A stretch of DNA of 64,000 bases from Vibrio owensii CAIM 1854 = LMG 25443 (GTDB taxonomy: Bacteria; Pseudomonadota; Gammaproteobacteria; Enterobacterales; Vibrionaceae), in the NCBI RefSeq assembly GCF_000817815.1, contig NZ_JPRD01000011.1:186001-250000 (forward strand), given 5' to 3'. Both the position numbers and the translations under genes were made by a program. Below, piece after piece: positions 1 to 9,444 of this stretch. How positions within the stretch are numbered: position 1 is the first letter of the stretch; each line of letters begins with the position of its first letter. The notes below the pieces were generated by a model. That model had not been told where the DNA came from and did not search any database. It saw nothing but the letters and a program-made list of their open reading frames with translations.

Positions 1-124
1 CGCTAGCGCTGTCGTCGCATCGAACAAGATTGCTCTAATGAATCAATCAATGCTTCGCGATATTGCTCAACGTTATCAGTGTGAAGTCTTTTTCGTCGAA
101 GGCAGAGTGAACAAGTACCACTAA
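1..124 (+). CDS. 3' end of an unidentified gene
   Basis: An open frame enters from the left edge (first complete codon at base 2) and ends at a TAA at 122-124, giving about 40 residues that finish in VEGRVNKYH. A good intrinsic terminator follows 30 bases later, which supports a real gene end. The fragment has no motif I can recognise, so no function is assigned. It lies upstream of purC on the same strand but is separated from it by the terminator and the PurR box. Confidence 0.6.
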   Translation, partial: ASAVVASNKIALMNQSMLRDIAQRYQCEVFFVEGRVNKYH

Positions 125-153
125 CAAGATCGACGTTATCCATCCTGCATCTC

Positions 154-179
154 GCCTCCTTTTAAGGGGGCTTTTTTTG
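154..179 (+). terminator. Rho-independent terminator of the leftmost gene
   Basis: Stem GCCTCC / GGGGGC (one G-U pair) around a TTTTAA loop is followed directly by seven T residues. It separates the leftmost gene from purC. Confidence 0.85.
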
Positions 180-194
180 TGCTTTAACAAATTA

Positions 195-210
195 AGGCAA
201 ACGTTTGCTT
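195..210 (+). promoter_or_regulatory. PurR operator upstream of purC
   Basis: The 16-base AGGCAAACGTTTGCTT contains the palindrome GCAAACGTTTGC and fits the gammaproteobacterial PurR box (ACGCAAACGTTTNCNT). It lies about 120 bases before the purC start, where purine repression through PurR plus hypoxanthine/guanine is expected. Binding is inferred from family knowledge. Confidence 0.8.
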
Positions 211-328
211 TTTCTCTGGCGAGTTAAAATAGTTCTGGTATGATGCCCTCATTCGATTTATTCAGCGTGCTCTTTTCGCTGGATATCTTCTCTTTATGAC
301 GTTTGATTAAGATGATAGGAATGTCGCA

Positions 329-1432
329 ATGAGCCTTGCTAATCAAGTACTTGCCGTCAATGACGACCTGCCAATTCGCACCCACAAGCCTGTTCACAGC
401 GGAAAAGTTCGCTCTGTTTACTGGTTAACTGAAGAAGACAGCGCACGACTGATCAAAGAAAAAGGATACGATGTCGCTCCTGATGCCCCGTTGGCCATCA
501 TGGTGATCAGTGACCGTATCTCTGCATTCGATTGTATCTGGCATGGCGAAGGTGGACTCAAAGGCGTTCCGGGTAAAGGCGCTGCACTCAACGCGATCTC
601 TAACCACTGGTTCAAATTGTTCAAAGACAACGGCCTTGCTGATAGTCATATCTTGGACATCCCTCACCCATTCGTTTGGATCGTACAAAAAGCGAAGCCA
701 GTTAAGATTGAAGCAATCTGCCGTAAGTACATCACAGGTTCTATGTGGCGCGCTTACGCAAATGGCGAGCGTGAATTCTGTGGCATTCAGCTTCCTGAAG
801 GTCTTGAGAAAGATAAAGCGCTACCTGAATTACTAATGACACCTTCAACCAAAGGTATCTTGAAAGGTATTCCAGGCGTTCCTGAGGCGGATGACGTGAA
901 CATCACTCGCCAAAACATCGTGGATAACTATGAAGCTTTCAACTTCTCAAGTGCAGAAGACATTGCACAATACGAAAAGCTATTGAAAGAAGGTTTCAAC
1001 GTGATCAGCGATGCACTTGAAGCCGTTGACCAAACGTTCGTGGATACTAAGTTTGAATTTGGTTACGTGCACGACGCTGCTGGTAACGAAAAGCTAATTT
1101 ACATGGATGAAGTCGGTACGCCTGATTCGTCACGTATTTGGGATACAAAAGAATACCAAGCGGGTAACATCGTTGAGAATTCGAAAGAAGGTTTCCGTCA
1201 GTTCTTACTAAACCACTTCCCTGAGCCTGATATTCTGCTTAACAAAGAACGCATGCCAGAACGTGAAGCCCTTGCTCGTGATAACGACCTGCCAGTGGAG
1301 TCCTTGATGGATATCTCTCGCACGTATATCGGCATTGCAGAAAAAATCACAGGGCAACCAATCAAGTTGAGCGATAATCCGAAAGCAGAGATCATCGAAA
1401 TCTTAAGCAAAGAATACGGTCTAATCGACTAA
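329..1432 (+). CDS. purC: SAICAR synthase (phosphoribosylaminoimidazole-succinocarboxamide synthase)
   Basis: Purine biosynthesis enzyme: ATP-dependent ligation of aspartate to CAIR to give SAICAR, in the cytoplasm. The 367-residue protein is the long form seen in vibrios rather than the roughly 237-residue E. coli form. Visible signatures are SGKVR (24-28), DRISAFD (62-68) and [11 protein letters not shown] (128-138), typical of the SAICAR synthetase fold. The ATG at 329 has an AGGA about 9 bases upstream. The gene stands alone: a terminator lies on each side and a PurR box in front, so it is probably a monocistronic member of the PurR regulon. Confidence 0.97.
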   Translation: MSLANQVLAVNDDLPIRTHKPVHSGKVRSVYWLTEEDSARLIKEKGYDVAPDAPLAIMVISDRISAFDCIWHGEGGLKGVPGKGAALNAISNHWFKLFKDNGLADSHILDIPHPFVWIVQKAKPVKIEAICRKYITGSMWRAYANGEREFCGIQLPEGLEKDKALPELLMTPSTKGILKGIPGVPEADDVNITRQNIVDNYEAFNFSSAEDIAQYEKLLKEGFNVISDALEAVDQTFVDTKFEFGYVHDAAGNEKLIYMDEVGTPDSSRIWDTKEYQAGNIVENSKEGFRQFLLNHFPEPDILLNKERMPEREALARDNDLPVESLMDISRTYIGIAEKITGQPIKLSDNPKAEIIEILSKEYGLID

Positions 1433-1468
1433 AGTCAGCCTCTGTACTGAGTTACTAGATTAACCAAC

Positions 1469-1500
1469 AAGAAAGTCCGCCAAGTGCGGACTTTCTTATT
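1469..1500. terminator. Bidirectional terminator between purC and phoD
   Basis: AAGAAAGTCCGC and GCGGACTTTCTT form a 12-bp stem around a CAAGT loop between two convergent genes. T-rich runs flank both sides. Confidence 0.85.
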
Positions 1501-1537
1501 TCTAGCGCGGTCGTCTAGAACGTATTCGTTAACTGCC

Positions 1538-3214
1538 CTACTCTATATCGAGCATCAGACCATTCGTTGTGGATGCCGACTTGGTTGTCACTTGATAGTT
1601 TTTATCTTTAATGCTGGAAAGCATGTACCACGTTGATTGCGCTTTCTCTGGCGTAAAGGTCACACGCATGAAACCGCGTTGCTTGATGTCCGTCCATTGC
1701 AGTTCAGAAACCAAGTTCGGCAGTGAATATTCCATCTGAGCAATCGCAACTGGCTCTAACGCTAAATATTCTTCTAAGCCTGGCGAACTGACCGAGCTTG
1801 TCGCGAACTCAACGCCAATAGGATTGTTCGACATATCCTTCAACTCACTAGTCCATGCATTATGTGTATCACCCGCCAAACATACAAAGTTGCCTGAGCT
1901 TGCTTTAGCAATTTCGTAAACGCGCTCACGTTCGATGTAATAACCATCCCAAGCATCAAGGTTATACGGCAGCTTAATCGTGTCTGAGCTTGGATCTGCA
2001 AGATAACTGGCGATCGCATTATTCACAGCTAAGAGCGCGTCCATCTTCTGATCGTCGGTTGCGGTAAAGAGTTGGAACATCGCCAACATAACAGAACTCG
2101 GAAGCTCCATACGTGACATAAGCACTTGCTGTCCAAGCACATTCCACTTTGCATTTTGGCTACCAAACGCATTCATCAACCACGCTAACTGCTCTGTGCC
2201 AAGCAATTCTCTTTCAGTACTTCGTGACCGAGCAACTAGGCTACCAATCGCTTCCATTGTTGGTTCGGTTAGGGAGAAATAATCCAAAGGTTGGTCGCGG
2301 CCTACCAATCGAGTGTCGAGCATCATTAGATTGATTAAGTCACCAAAGGCGAACTGACGATAAATCAGCATGTTTGAGAAGGTGTTTTCTCGCACAGGGA
2401 GCCATTCAGTCCAAGCTGCTGCTGCCGCGGCGCGTCTGTCATTAAAGCTGCCTTCGTTGTCTTGGTGGTTTTCCGCCCCCTCTTTCCATGCATCATTAGC
2501 TAACTCGTGGTCATCCCACACTGCGATCATTGGTAGCGCCGCATGTAGAGCTTGCAGATCTTCATCTTGGCGATATTGAGCATAGCGCTTTCGATAATCA
2601 TCTAAACTAATACACTCTGTGCCTTTGCTCGGCTCACGACCTAGCGCAGCTGCATCTTCGCTCGCATAACCACCAGCGCCGTATTCATAAATATAATCAC
2701 CGAGATGCAAAACCACATCAAACGCTTCCTTCTGATGCTGCACAAGAATCTCTTTGTAGGCGTTGAAATACCCCGCCGGATAATTTGCGCAAGACACGAC
2801 TGCCATAGACGCTTTGCTCACGCTGCCTTCCGGTAAGGTCTGTGTCATACCAACGATGCTACTCTTCTCTCCCACCATGAATCGGTAGTAGTACTGGGAG
2901 CTTGGATTAAGGTTTTGCACATCGACCTTGACCGTAAAATCGCGGCTGGTATCTGTGGTAAAAGTGCCACTTTGCTCGATGGTAGAAAAATCTTCCGTTG
3001 CAGACACCTGCCAAGAGACATCGACATAACTCGCCTGCGTAGTCACTCTTGTCCAGATGATCACTTGAGTTTGAGTTGGGTCACCACTGGCGACGCCATG
3101 CTCGAATGAGGCAGCAGTGGCAGTATTGTTATCATCACTTCCACAAGCGGTCAGCGTGGTAGCAACGGCTCCTGAAGAGACGACTTTTATAAAGTCTCTG
3201 CGAGACAATGACAT
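1538..3214 (-). CDS. phoD: PhoD-family alkaline phosphatase/phosphodiesterase, Tat-exported, probable lipoprotein
   Basis: The N-terminus carries a twin-arginine motif (SRRDFIK, residues 4-10), a hydrophobic stretch, and then LTAC (21-24), which fits a lipobox. The mature protein is therefore probably a Tat-exported lipoprotein. The body shows PhoD metallophosphatase motifs: HLGDYIYEYG, WDDHEL and the late LAGDTHNAW. An N-terminal fibronectin-like domain (about 35-130) precedes the catalytic domain, as is usual in PhoD. The 558-residue length is normal. The family hydrolyses phosphate mono- and diesters with Ca/Fe at the active site. A possible Pho-box half (TTGTCATAACT on the minus strand near 3335-3345) lies upstream, but its second half is poor. 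Confidence 0.9.
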   Translation of the reverse strand: MSLSRRDFIKVVSSGAVATTLTACGSDDNNTATAASFEHGVASGDPTQTQVIIWTRVTTQASYVDVSWQVSATEDFSTIEQSGTFTTDTSRDFTVKVDVQNLNPSSQYYYRFMVGEKSSIVGMTQTLPEGSVSKASMAVVSCANYPAGYFNAYKEILVQHQKEAFDVVLHLGDYIYEYGAGGYASEDAAALGREPSKGTECISLDDYRKRYAQYRQDEDLQALHAALPMIAVWDDHELANDAWKEGAENHQDNEGSFNDRRAAAAAAWTEWLPVRENTFSNMLIYRQFAFGDLINLMMLDTRLVGRDQPLDYFSLTEPTMEAIGSLVARSRSTERELLGTEQLAWLMNAFGSQNAKWNVLGQQVLMSRMELPSSVMLAMFQLFTATDDQKMDALLAVNNAIASYLADPSSDTIKLPYNLDAWDGYYIERERVYEIAKASSGNFVCLAGDTHNAWTSELKDMSNNPIGVEFATSSVSSPGLEEYLALEPVAIAQMEYSLPNLVSELQWTDIKQRGFMRVTFTPEKAQSTWYMLSSIKDKNYQVTTKSASTTNGLMLDIE

Positions 3215-3451
3215 AGTAACTTCCTTTGTTATTGTGTTTTTATCGATGCGCGTTTTCCTGCGCTGAGTAACGAGCCAATTTAGGCATTGGGATCGTTTGG
3301 CTAATTACTCTAAAAAACATTAAGTTAGAAGCTAGTTATGACAATTGCATTTCTTAATGTTAATTTTTTGTTGCTTTAAGTGTAAATACTCTATATTCAT
3401 CACAGTTCCAACAAATTGAAAACCAATTTATAGAATCAATAGAACAAACAT

Positions 3452-3483
3452 AAAAAAAGCGACCGTTGCTGGTCGCTTTTGTG
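3452..3483 (-). terminator. Terminator of the 3508-3885 gene
   Basis: AAAAGCGACC and GGTCGCTTTT form a 10-bp stem with the loop GTTGCT. Read on the minus strand it ends in a run of T residues, so it terminates the small minus-strand gene just upstream. Confidence 0.85.
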
Positions 3484-3507
3484 TTTGGGGGAAATGTTCC
3501 TTGGGTG

Positions 3508-3885
3508 TTAGAGCTTCAAATTAAGCACATCTTGCTCTGCAGTTTCTACTTTTAGTTTACTTCGAGATTCAATGTACTCTATTTGTTTTGAGTCTAACGA
3601 ATAAGGCATAACTACACGTAATTCATGGATCCCTTCATGTTTTGCTAGCTTCACCAACATCACTAGATTGGATTCATCGCTCTGACGAGAAGACATCGAT
3701 TTTAAGGCAGCATCCCAAAGGCGATCCTCTGGTTGGCTTAACTCCGCGATGTTCTGTTTCCACATCAGGCCAAAAATGGGAGCGATGGTGGCGAATACCT
3801 CCAAGAAGGTCCACTTCTTACTTCCCGTTGCCCCTAGGAAGCTTGTGTAGTCGAATTCAATGCATGTCTTTCCTTGTTGCTCCAT
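3508..3885 (-). CDS. Hypothetical protein, 125 residues
   Basis: The frame opens with a GTG at 3900, but an ATG at 3885 has GAGG six bases before it and is the better start. It gives a 125-residue soluble protein with no signal peptide. A short hydrophobic segment (FLEVFATIAPIFGLMW) is the only candidate membrane or packing helix. The C-terminal half, rich in LxxVxxL-type alternation, suggests a compact alpha/beta fold. I recognise no family. It has its own terminator and is flanked by intergenic gaps of about 290 and 235 bases, so it appears to be transcribed alone. Confidence 0.7.
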   Translation of the reverse strand: MEQQGKTCIEFDYTSFLGATGSKKWTFLEVFATIAPIFGLMWKQNIAELSQPEDRLWDAALKSMSSRQSDESNLVMLVKLAKHEGIHELRVVMPYSLDSKQIEYIESRSKLKVETAEQDVLNLKL

Positions 3886-4120
3886 CCTATGCCTCGACAC
3901 TCTGAAATGAGATATACAAAATATCGTTCAATTACTTTGATATAGCAATAGGATATAAAACAATGGTCTTTTATGCCCTAATTTAACCTCAAAAGGAAAT
4001 ATTAAAACCAGCTTTGTAACAAATGATATACAGCTTCGCCATATATAAGCATCCAATTGATTAATATTTTAAACGCTAAACTAAAACTAAGGGGCAACAA
4101 GGGATACAAGCAGATCGGCG

Positions 4121-4878
4121 TTATAAGTTAACCAACCTGATCCCAAGCCCAACACGCGTTTGTGAATGGTCGTAATCAATCAAGGTTTCACCATAGCCAT
4201 GGTAGCCCTGAACATACAAACCTAAGATGTCATTGAAGTACAAGGTGTACCCCAATTCTACGCCACCTTTATCATCGGCAAAGTTATAGAAGCCTCGGGT
4301 ATTAAACACACCAGCGCCAGTGTAGACCTTCGCCCAAAGTTCATACGGGGCATAATAGTTTTCCATGTCATCATTTTCGGTAGTGACCACCCACCAAGCG
4401 TGCGCACCGTATTCAACAGGACCAGAAAAGCGCTCTGCCGCGATATAAAGGCGATCCCAACTGCGAGATAGCTTACTTGATTGGCCATTTGACTCATGCT
4501 TGTACCCCACCTCTAAATGGTTGAATAACAGCATGTTTGATTGATGCGCAAGAAACACTTGAGGTTTGTAATTGGTCTCTCTGAACGGAGAAGAAATGTC
4601 AGAGTTAGCAAGTTGCCAGAGAGACTTTTGCGTGTAAGACCCCATCAAAGCCGTACCGGAACTGAATCGGTAGAATGGGATAGAAGCCGAGATTTGAAAC
4701 TTCACTTCAAACTGCTGAAGTGAGTCCATATCTGAACCGAGTTCGTTGTAGGCGTCTTGATTGATGTCTGTGGTGTAGGTACCCGAACGTAGTTGTCTTC
4801 ATATGTTGAGATGTGTGTGATGCTTTTGCCGTACGCTAGTACCGGACATAACAATAGTGGAATCGCTTTATACTTCAT
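4121..4878 (-). pseudogene. pldA: Outer-membrane phospholipase A (OMPLA), interrupted by a one-base frameshift
   Basis: The uninterrupted part (4729 to 4121, 202 residues) is clearly OMPLA: SYTQKSLWQL, SSPFRETNY, GYKHESNGQSS, SRSWDRLY and YGETLIDYDHSQTRVGLGIR line up with E. coli PldA. Upstream, an ATG at 4878 with a strong AAGGA site opens a signal-peptide-like MKYKAIPLLLCPVLAYG and continues to TYEDNYV. Near 4781-4787 the frame must shift by one base to reach GTYTTDINQDAYNELG and the rest. The missing base probably belongs to the short G run there. A repaired gene would be about 252 residues. Counting from 4878, the catalytic His and Ser are near 128 and 130. The position of the third catalytic residue (Asn156 in E. 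coli) is Asp. A real mutation and a sequencing error look alike here. Confidence 0.78.
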
Positions 4879-4891
4879 CGTTTTCCTTCAC

Positions 4892-4910
4892 GCCGCTCAA
4901 CCGGAGCGGC
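4892..4910 (-). other. GC-rich hairpin between hrpB and pldA
   Basis: GCCGCTC / GAGCGGC forms a perfect 7-bp stem with a 5-base loop just before the pldA ribosome-binding site. It lacks a T run on either side, so it is not a convincing terminator. It may stabilise or shape the pldA leader. Confidence 0.5.
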
Positions 4911-4997
4911 AAATTCATTCCTTATCACCCAATAATCAGGTCATAAACTGCAAGGGAAACGGATTAAAGCAATTATCGTTCCGGCTTATAAATATCC

Positions 4998-7352
4998 TTA
5001 TTTTACATCAAGCACACGGCTGGCTTTTTTGTACTGCACTTTCCAACCTGCCCAGCGTGGTAGCTCCCAACGTTTAGGGTCGCCTTTTCGGCTGCCTTCG
5101 GTGTAAATGACATGAACCAATTTACGAGACACAAAGTATTCCACATCGAGTTTCAGTTCCGCCAAGATCAACTTTAAAGGGAACTGCTCAGCAAAGTCTT
5201 GATATTCCCAGTCTGGAATGCCTTCGAATGGGATGTCATCAACTTCAAACAGCTCGATATCTTCCACACTTTCTACACCAAGCGTTTCCAATTGCTCGAC
5301 CAACCAAGTAGCGAAAGACAAACCATCGAGTTCTGTTTTTTCAATAGGCTCAGGATTTAACCCAAGCGCGTTATAGATCTTCCAGTGCTGAATTTGCTGT
5401 TTTCTCAATGGAGCAAAACCCGGTAATAGCGTTTCGTCTTCAATCATCTCAACAATAGATTGGACGGCAACTTCGCCTTCAAGCGCTTGATATTCCGTAC
5501 AAATGGTTCGTCCTGCATAGACCAAATGCATGGTCGCTCGTGGGGATTCTTCCTCATAATTGGTTTCGCCTTGTTGCCACTCACCAAGCTCTAATTCGCG
5601 CAGCAGATTGAGGGAAACAGGCAGCATTACGGAGGCAAGATTGAGCGTCTGTTTTACACCTCGTCCGGGTACGCTGTGGCTATCTAGCACCAAAGCTGCT
5701 TCACTTTTTTCCGGAAAACGGCTATTACGCCCAACCATCATTTCCATCAAACCATTGCCTAGCGCGTCACGACGTCGTTCTCGGCGAACAAATACAAGCT
5801 CTGGATGTAACGTGGCAATGGCTTTGGTCAATTCATCGCGTTTGTATCGCGATGCGACTTCAAGATCCGGCAATTCAAACACTTCTCGCATTTGCTTTGC
5901 TAAACCTTGCGCTTCTTCAAGCACGCTTGCGTCGAGATTAATGCCAGAAAGTTGCTCCCCTCGCACCAAGCGAATCATCAACGAGGCATCGCAACTAAAT
6001 GGTTCTTCTTGAGCTAATGCTTCGGCAGACTCACCGCCTTGCAATTGGTACAACTGAGCGGGCACAGAAAGCGCTGCCGCTAAATCGATCATTGCTTCTC
6101 TTTCTGATTTGGTTTGGATGCGAGTCACTAAGTCTGCAAATAAGGCATCAATTGGTAGAGGGTAAACTTTTTTACCGTGCTCGGTGATGTCACCTTGCTC
6201 GTCTATCGCTCCCATCCCCTGCAAGGTTTGGAGTGCTGAGTTAAGTGACTTTTCAGGTACAGAATCGAGGAAGGAAAGTTCGGAAAGTCTGTATCCACAA
6301 CAAGCCGCTGCGAGCATTGGTTCTACGAGTTCTTCACGGTGCAATTCAGGTGGCGTCACCAATTCCAACGGTGCATGCTCACCAAACAAGCGAATACACG
6401 CCCCTTCAGCAACACGGCCAGCTCGCCCCATTCGCTGCGCCGCGCTGGCTTTAGAGATGTTGGTTAACGTCAGGGCTGTTCGTCCATTGCGTTGCACGGT
6501 TCTGCGTTCCAGGCCGCTGTCGATCACGACGCGGATGTTTGGAATGGTCAGAGAGGTTTCTGCAACGTTGGTTGCCAACACCACTTTACGCTGCTTTTGT
6601 ACCGTTAACGCACGATGGCGCTCTTCATCACTCACCGATGCATGCAGCTTCACGACCATCACATCATCAATACTTTGCAGCATTTGTGCACATTGAGTGA
6701 TCTCTTTTCGACCCGGTAAGAAAACGAGAATATCGCCCTCTTCGTCTTCGAGTGCTTCTTTTACTGTGCGCACAACATCATTCTCACAACCTTTCTTGTT
6801 CGGCAAGTAACGACTGTCCATTGAGCGATGAGTCACGGTGACAGGAAAACAACGACCTTCTGATCGCAGGCGCTTGGCATCCAGATAGCTCGCCAGTTTT
6901 TCGCCTTCTAAAGTGGCTGATGTAACAATCAAACGGTGCTGTTTTTCTTGCTTTAAAATCGCGGTAAGGAGATCAATGTCCCAGCGGCGTTCATGAAATT
7001 CGTCCACCATCACGATATCGAAGCTAGCCAGTTTGTCTTCCGCGAACCAACGCAGCGCAACACCGGGCGTCACGAATACGACTTTAGTCTTTTCATCATA
7101 GTGAGCGTGAAGCTTGATCGCGTAACCAATCTGCTTACCTAAAGGTTGACCAGATTTCTCGGCAAGAAATTCAGCTAACGAGGTACAAGCGATTCGGCGT
7201 GGCTCAATCACCAATACTCGACCGTGATTTGCTGCCCAAAGTGGCAATCGCGTAGATTTACCTGAGCCGGTTTCGGCCTCAACCACCAAATGATGGTGAT
7301 TCACGAGTTGGTCAAATTCCGCTTGTAAGCTATCGATAGGTAATTGAGACAT
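4998..7352 (-). CDS. hrpB: HrpB-like ATP-dependent DEAH-type RNA helicase
   Basis: A 784-residue superfamily 2 helicase. Motif I is TGSGKST (28-34), motif II is DEFH (117-120), a DEAH variant also found in E. coli HrpB, motif III is SAT (145-147), and motif VI is QRMGRAGR. These are followed by the helicase-associated and HrpB C-terminal domains. Length is close to the E. coli protein (809). HrpB has no settled physiological role; an RNA-remodelling function is assumed from the family. The gene is divergent from maeA. No strong Shine-Dalgarno sequence is visible before the ATG at 7352. Confidence 0.93.
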   Translation of the reverse strand: MSQLPIDSLQAEFDQLVNHHHLVVEAETGSGKSTRLPLWAANHGRVLVIEPRRIACTSLAEFLAEKSGQPLGKQIGYAIKLHAHYDEKTKVVFVTPGVALRWFAEDKLASFDIVMVDEFHERRWDIDLLTAILKQEKQHRLIVTSATLEGEKLASYLDAKRLRSEGRCFPVTVTHRSMDSRYLPNKKGCENDVVRTVKEALEDEEGDILVFLPGRKEITQCAQMLQSIDDVMVVKLHASVSDEERHRALTVQKQRKVVLATNVAETSLTIPNIRVVIDSGLERRTVQRNGRTALTLTNISKASAAQRMGRAGRVAEGACIRLFGEHAPLELVTPPELHREELVEPMLAAACCGYRLSELSFLDSVPEKSLNSALQTLQGMGAIDEQGDITEHGKKVYPLPIDALFADLVTRIQTKSEREAMIDLAAALSVPAQLYQLQGGESAEALAQEEPFSCDASLMIRLVRGEQLSGINLDASVLEEAQGLAKQMREVFELPDLEVASRYKRDELTKAIATLHPELVFVRRERRRDALGNGLMEMMVGRNSRFPEKSEAALVLDSHSVPGRGVKQTLNLASVMLPVSLNLLRELELGEWQQGETNYEEESPRATMHLVYAGRTICTEYQALEGEVAVQSIVEMIEDETLLPGFAPLRKQQIQHWKIYNALGLNPEPIEKTELDGLSFATWLVEQLETLGVESVEDIELFEVDDIPFEGIPDWEYQDFAEQFPLKLILAELKLDVEYFVSRKLVHVIYTEGSRKGDPKRWELPRWAGWKVQYKKASRVLDVK

Positions 7353-7499
7353 AAAAGATAAGAACGTGATAATGGATTGCGAGGCATTATACCTGAGTGA
7401 GAAATTCCTGCTTTAGGAATCGTTTCTGGCCATTTAATGACAGTATTAATGTTTCAGTGACGATATTTTCGTCGGGAATTGGATTTTTTTGCGACATTA

Positions 7500-7517
7500 C
7501 GTTGATGTGCATCAACG
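7500..7517 (+). promoter_or_regulatory. FNR-type palindrome upstream of maeA
   Basis: CGTTGATG-TG-CATCAACG is a perfect 8+2+8 inverted repeat. It contains TTGAT-GTGC-ATCAA, an exact match to the FNR consensus TTGAT-N4-ATCAA. A candidate -10 (TAGAAT, 7546-7551) places the palindrome centre near -50, a little farther than the classic -41.5 spacing. The site also lies between the divergent hrpB and maeA starts. Confidence 0.65.
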
Positions 7518-7589
7518 AATGTTTACAACTAAATAGTGAACCCGTTAGAATTTTGCACGCATCCTTCAACCCTACATTTAAGGCACCCA

Positions 7590-9278
7590 ATGAACAACGA
7601 CAAGCGCCCACTCTATATCCCATATGCGGGTCCGGCTCTTTTAGCGACCCCTCTTTTGAACAAGGGCAGTGCGTTCTCCGGAGAAGAACGTAGTTCATTC
7701 AACTTGGAAGGTCTTCTACCAGAGACGACTGAAACCATCCAAGAGCAAGTAGAGCGTGCGTACCAACAGTACAAAAGCTTTGAAAGTGACATGGACAAGC
7801 ACATTTACCTGCGCAACATCCAAGACACGAACGAAACGCTATTCTACCGCCTAGTTCAAAACCACATTTCTGAGATGATGCCGATCATCTACACACCAAC
7901 CGTTGGTGCAGCGTGTGAGAACTTCTCAAACATCTACCGTCGTGGCCGTGGTCTGTTCATCTCTTACCCGAACCGTGACCGTATCGATGACCTGCTAAAC
8001 AACGCAGCAAACCACAACGTTAAAGTTATCGTGGTCACTGATGGCGAACGTATCTTGGGCTTGGGTGACCAAGGTATCGGCGGCATGGGTATTCCAATCG
8101 GTAAGCTTTCTCTTTACACAGCGTGTGGCGGCATCAGCCCAGCTTACACACTACCAATCGTACTTGACGTGGGTACTAACAACCCGCAACGTCTTGCAGA
8201 CCCAATGTACATGGGTTGGCGTCACCCTCGTATCACTGGTCCTGATTACGATGCGTTTGTTGAAGAGTTTATCCAAGCAGTACAACGCCGTTGGCCCGAT
8301 GCCCTTATCCAGTTCGAAGACTTTGCACAGAAAAACGCAATGCCACTTCTAGAGCGCTACAAAGATCGCATCTGTTGTTTCAACGATGACATTCAAGGTA
8401 CGGCGGCAGTTACAGTAGGTTCTCTACTGGCAGCATGTAAAGCGGCGGGCACTAAACTGTCTGATCAACGTATTACTTTCTTGGGTGCTGGTTCTGCTGG
8501 TTGTGGTATTGCTGAAGCGATCATTGCGCAAATGGTATCGGAAGGAATCTCTGATAAGAAAGCACGTTCGCAAGTTTACATGGTTGACCGTTGGGGTCTG
8601 TTGCAAGAAGGCATGCCTAACCTTCTTGATTTCCAACAGCGCTTGGTTCAGAAGTTCGACAACACGAAGAAGTGGGAAAATGAAGGAAATGGCTTCTCAC
8701 TTCTTGATGTGATGCACAATGCGAAGCCAACCGTGCTAATTGGTGTATCTGGTGCCCCTGGTCTCTTCAGTGAAGAAGTGATCAAAGAAATGCACAAGCA
8801 CTGCGCGCGTCCGATTGTATTCCCGCTTTCGAACCCAACAAGCCGCGTAGAAGCAACACCAAATGACATCATTCGTTGGACAAACGGTGAAGCGTTAGTT
8901 GCAACAGGTAGCCCATTTGAGCCAGTGGTTCATGAAGGCAACACTTACCCTATCGCGCAATGTAACAACAGCTACATCTTCCCTGGTATTGGTTTGGGTG
9001 TACTTGCGGTAAACGCGAAGCGCGTAACTGACGAAATGTTGATGGAATCAAGCCGTGCATTGGCAACATGCTCACCATTAGCGATCAACGGTAACGGTGC
9101 TCTGCTTCCACCACTAGAAGAAATTCATTTGGTATCGAAGAAGATTGCATTCGCTGTTGCGAAGAAAGCGATTGAGCAAGGTGTCGCGCTAGAAATCACT
9201 GATGAAGCGCTAAATGACGCAATTGACCAAGCATTCTGGCAACCAGTTTACCGCCGTTACAAACGCACAGCATTCTAA
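7590..9278 (+). CDS. maeA: NAD-dependent malic enzyme
   Basis: Oxidative decarboxylation of malate to pyruvate with reduction of NAD+. I chose the ATG at 7590 (AAGG seven bases upstream), not the farther 7536 start, because the protein then begins [18 protein letters not shown], matching E. coli MaeA and its usual length (562 here, 565 there). Recognisable stretches are [35 protein letters not shown] (metal and substrate site), [15 protein letters not shown] (NAD-binding) and [13 protein letters not shown]. The FNR-like palindrome upstream suggests oxygen-responsive control. A terminator follows directly. Confidence 0.96.
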   Translation: MNNDKRPLYIPYAGPALLATPLLNKGSAFSGEERSSFNLEGLLPETTETIQEQVERAYQQYKSFESDMDKHIYLRNIQDTNETLFYRLVQNHISEMMPIIYTPTVGAACENFSNIYRRGRGLFISYPNRDRIDDLLNNAANHNVKVIVVTDGERILGLGDQGIGGMGIPIGKLSLYTACGGISPAYTLPIVLDVGTNNPQRLADPMYMGWRHPRITGPDYDAFVEEFIQAVQRRWPDALIQFEDFAQKNAMPLLERYKDRICCFNDDIQGTAAVTVGSLLAACKAAGTKLSDQRITFLGAGSAGCGIAEAIIAQMVSEGISDKKARSQVYMVDRWGLLQEGMPNLLDFQQRLVQKFDNTKKWENEGNGFSLLDVMHNAKPTVLIGVSGAPGLFSEEVIKEMHKHCARPIVFPLSNPTSRVEATPNDIIRWTNGEALVATGSPFEPVVHEGNTYPIAQCNNSYIFPGIGLGVLAVNAKRVTDEMLMESSRALATCSPLAINGNGALLPPLEEIHLVSKKIAFAVAKKAIEQGVALEITDEALNDAIDQAFWQPVYRRYKRTAF

Positions 9279-9304
9279 GCTTTAAGACGTTTTGTATAAT
9301 TATT

Positions 9305-9336
9305 AGCCCTCGCACTCCGAGGGCTTTTGTTTTTTA
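9305..9336 (+). terminator. Terminator of maeA
   Basis: AGCCCTCG / CGAGGGCT forms an 8-bp stem with the loop CACTC and is followed by a TTTTGTTTTTT run. Confidence 0.88.
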
Positions 9337-9444
9337 TGCTCTTTTTTCTCATCCTAACCATATTTTGGCATAAATGGGCTTCTCTCTTTTCATTTCTATC
9401 AGATATGATGAGGGATACACATTGAAATAAGGACATCGAACGTT

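Noticed and set aside
3331..3352. Possible Pho box before phoD
   Set aside because: One half (TTGTCATAACT) looks good, but the second half does not fit CTGTCAY at the right spacing.
6184..6696. 170-codon open frame opposite hrpB
   Set aside because: It lies wholly within conserved helicase motifs on the other strand and has Ser/Arg/Cys-rich shadow composition.
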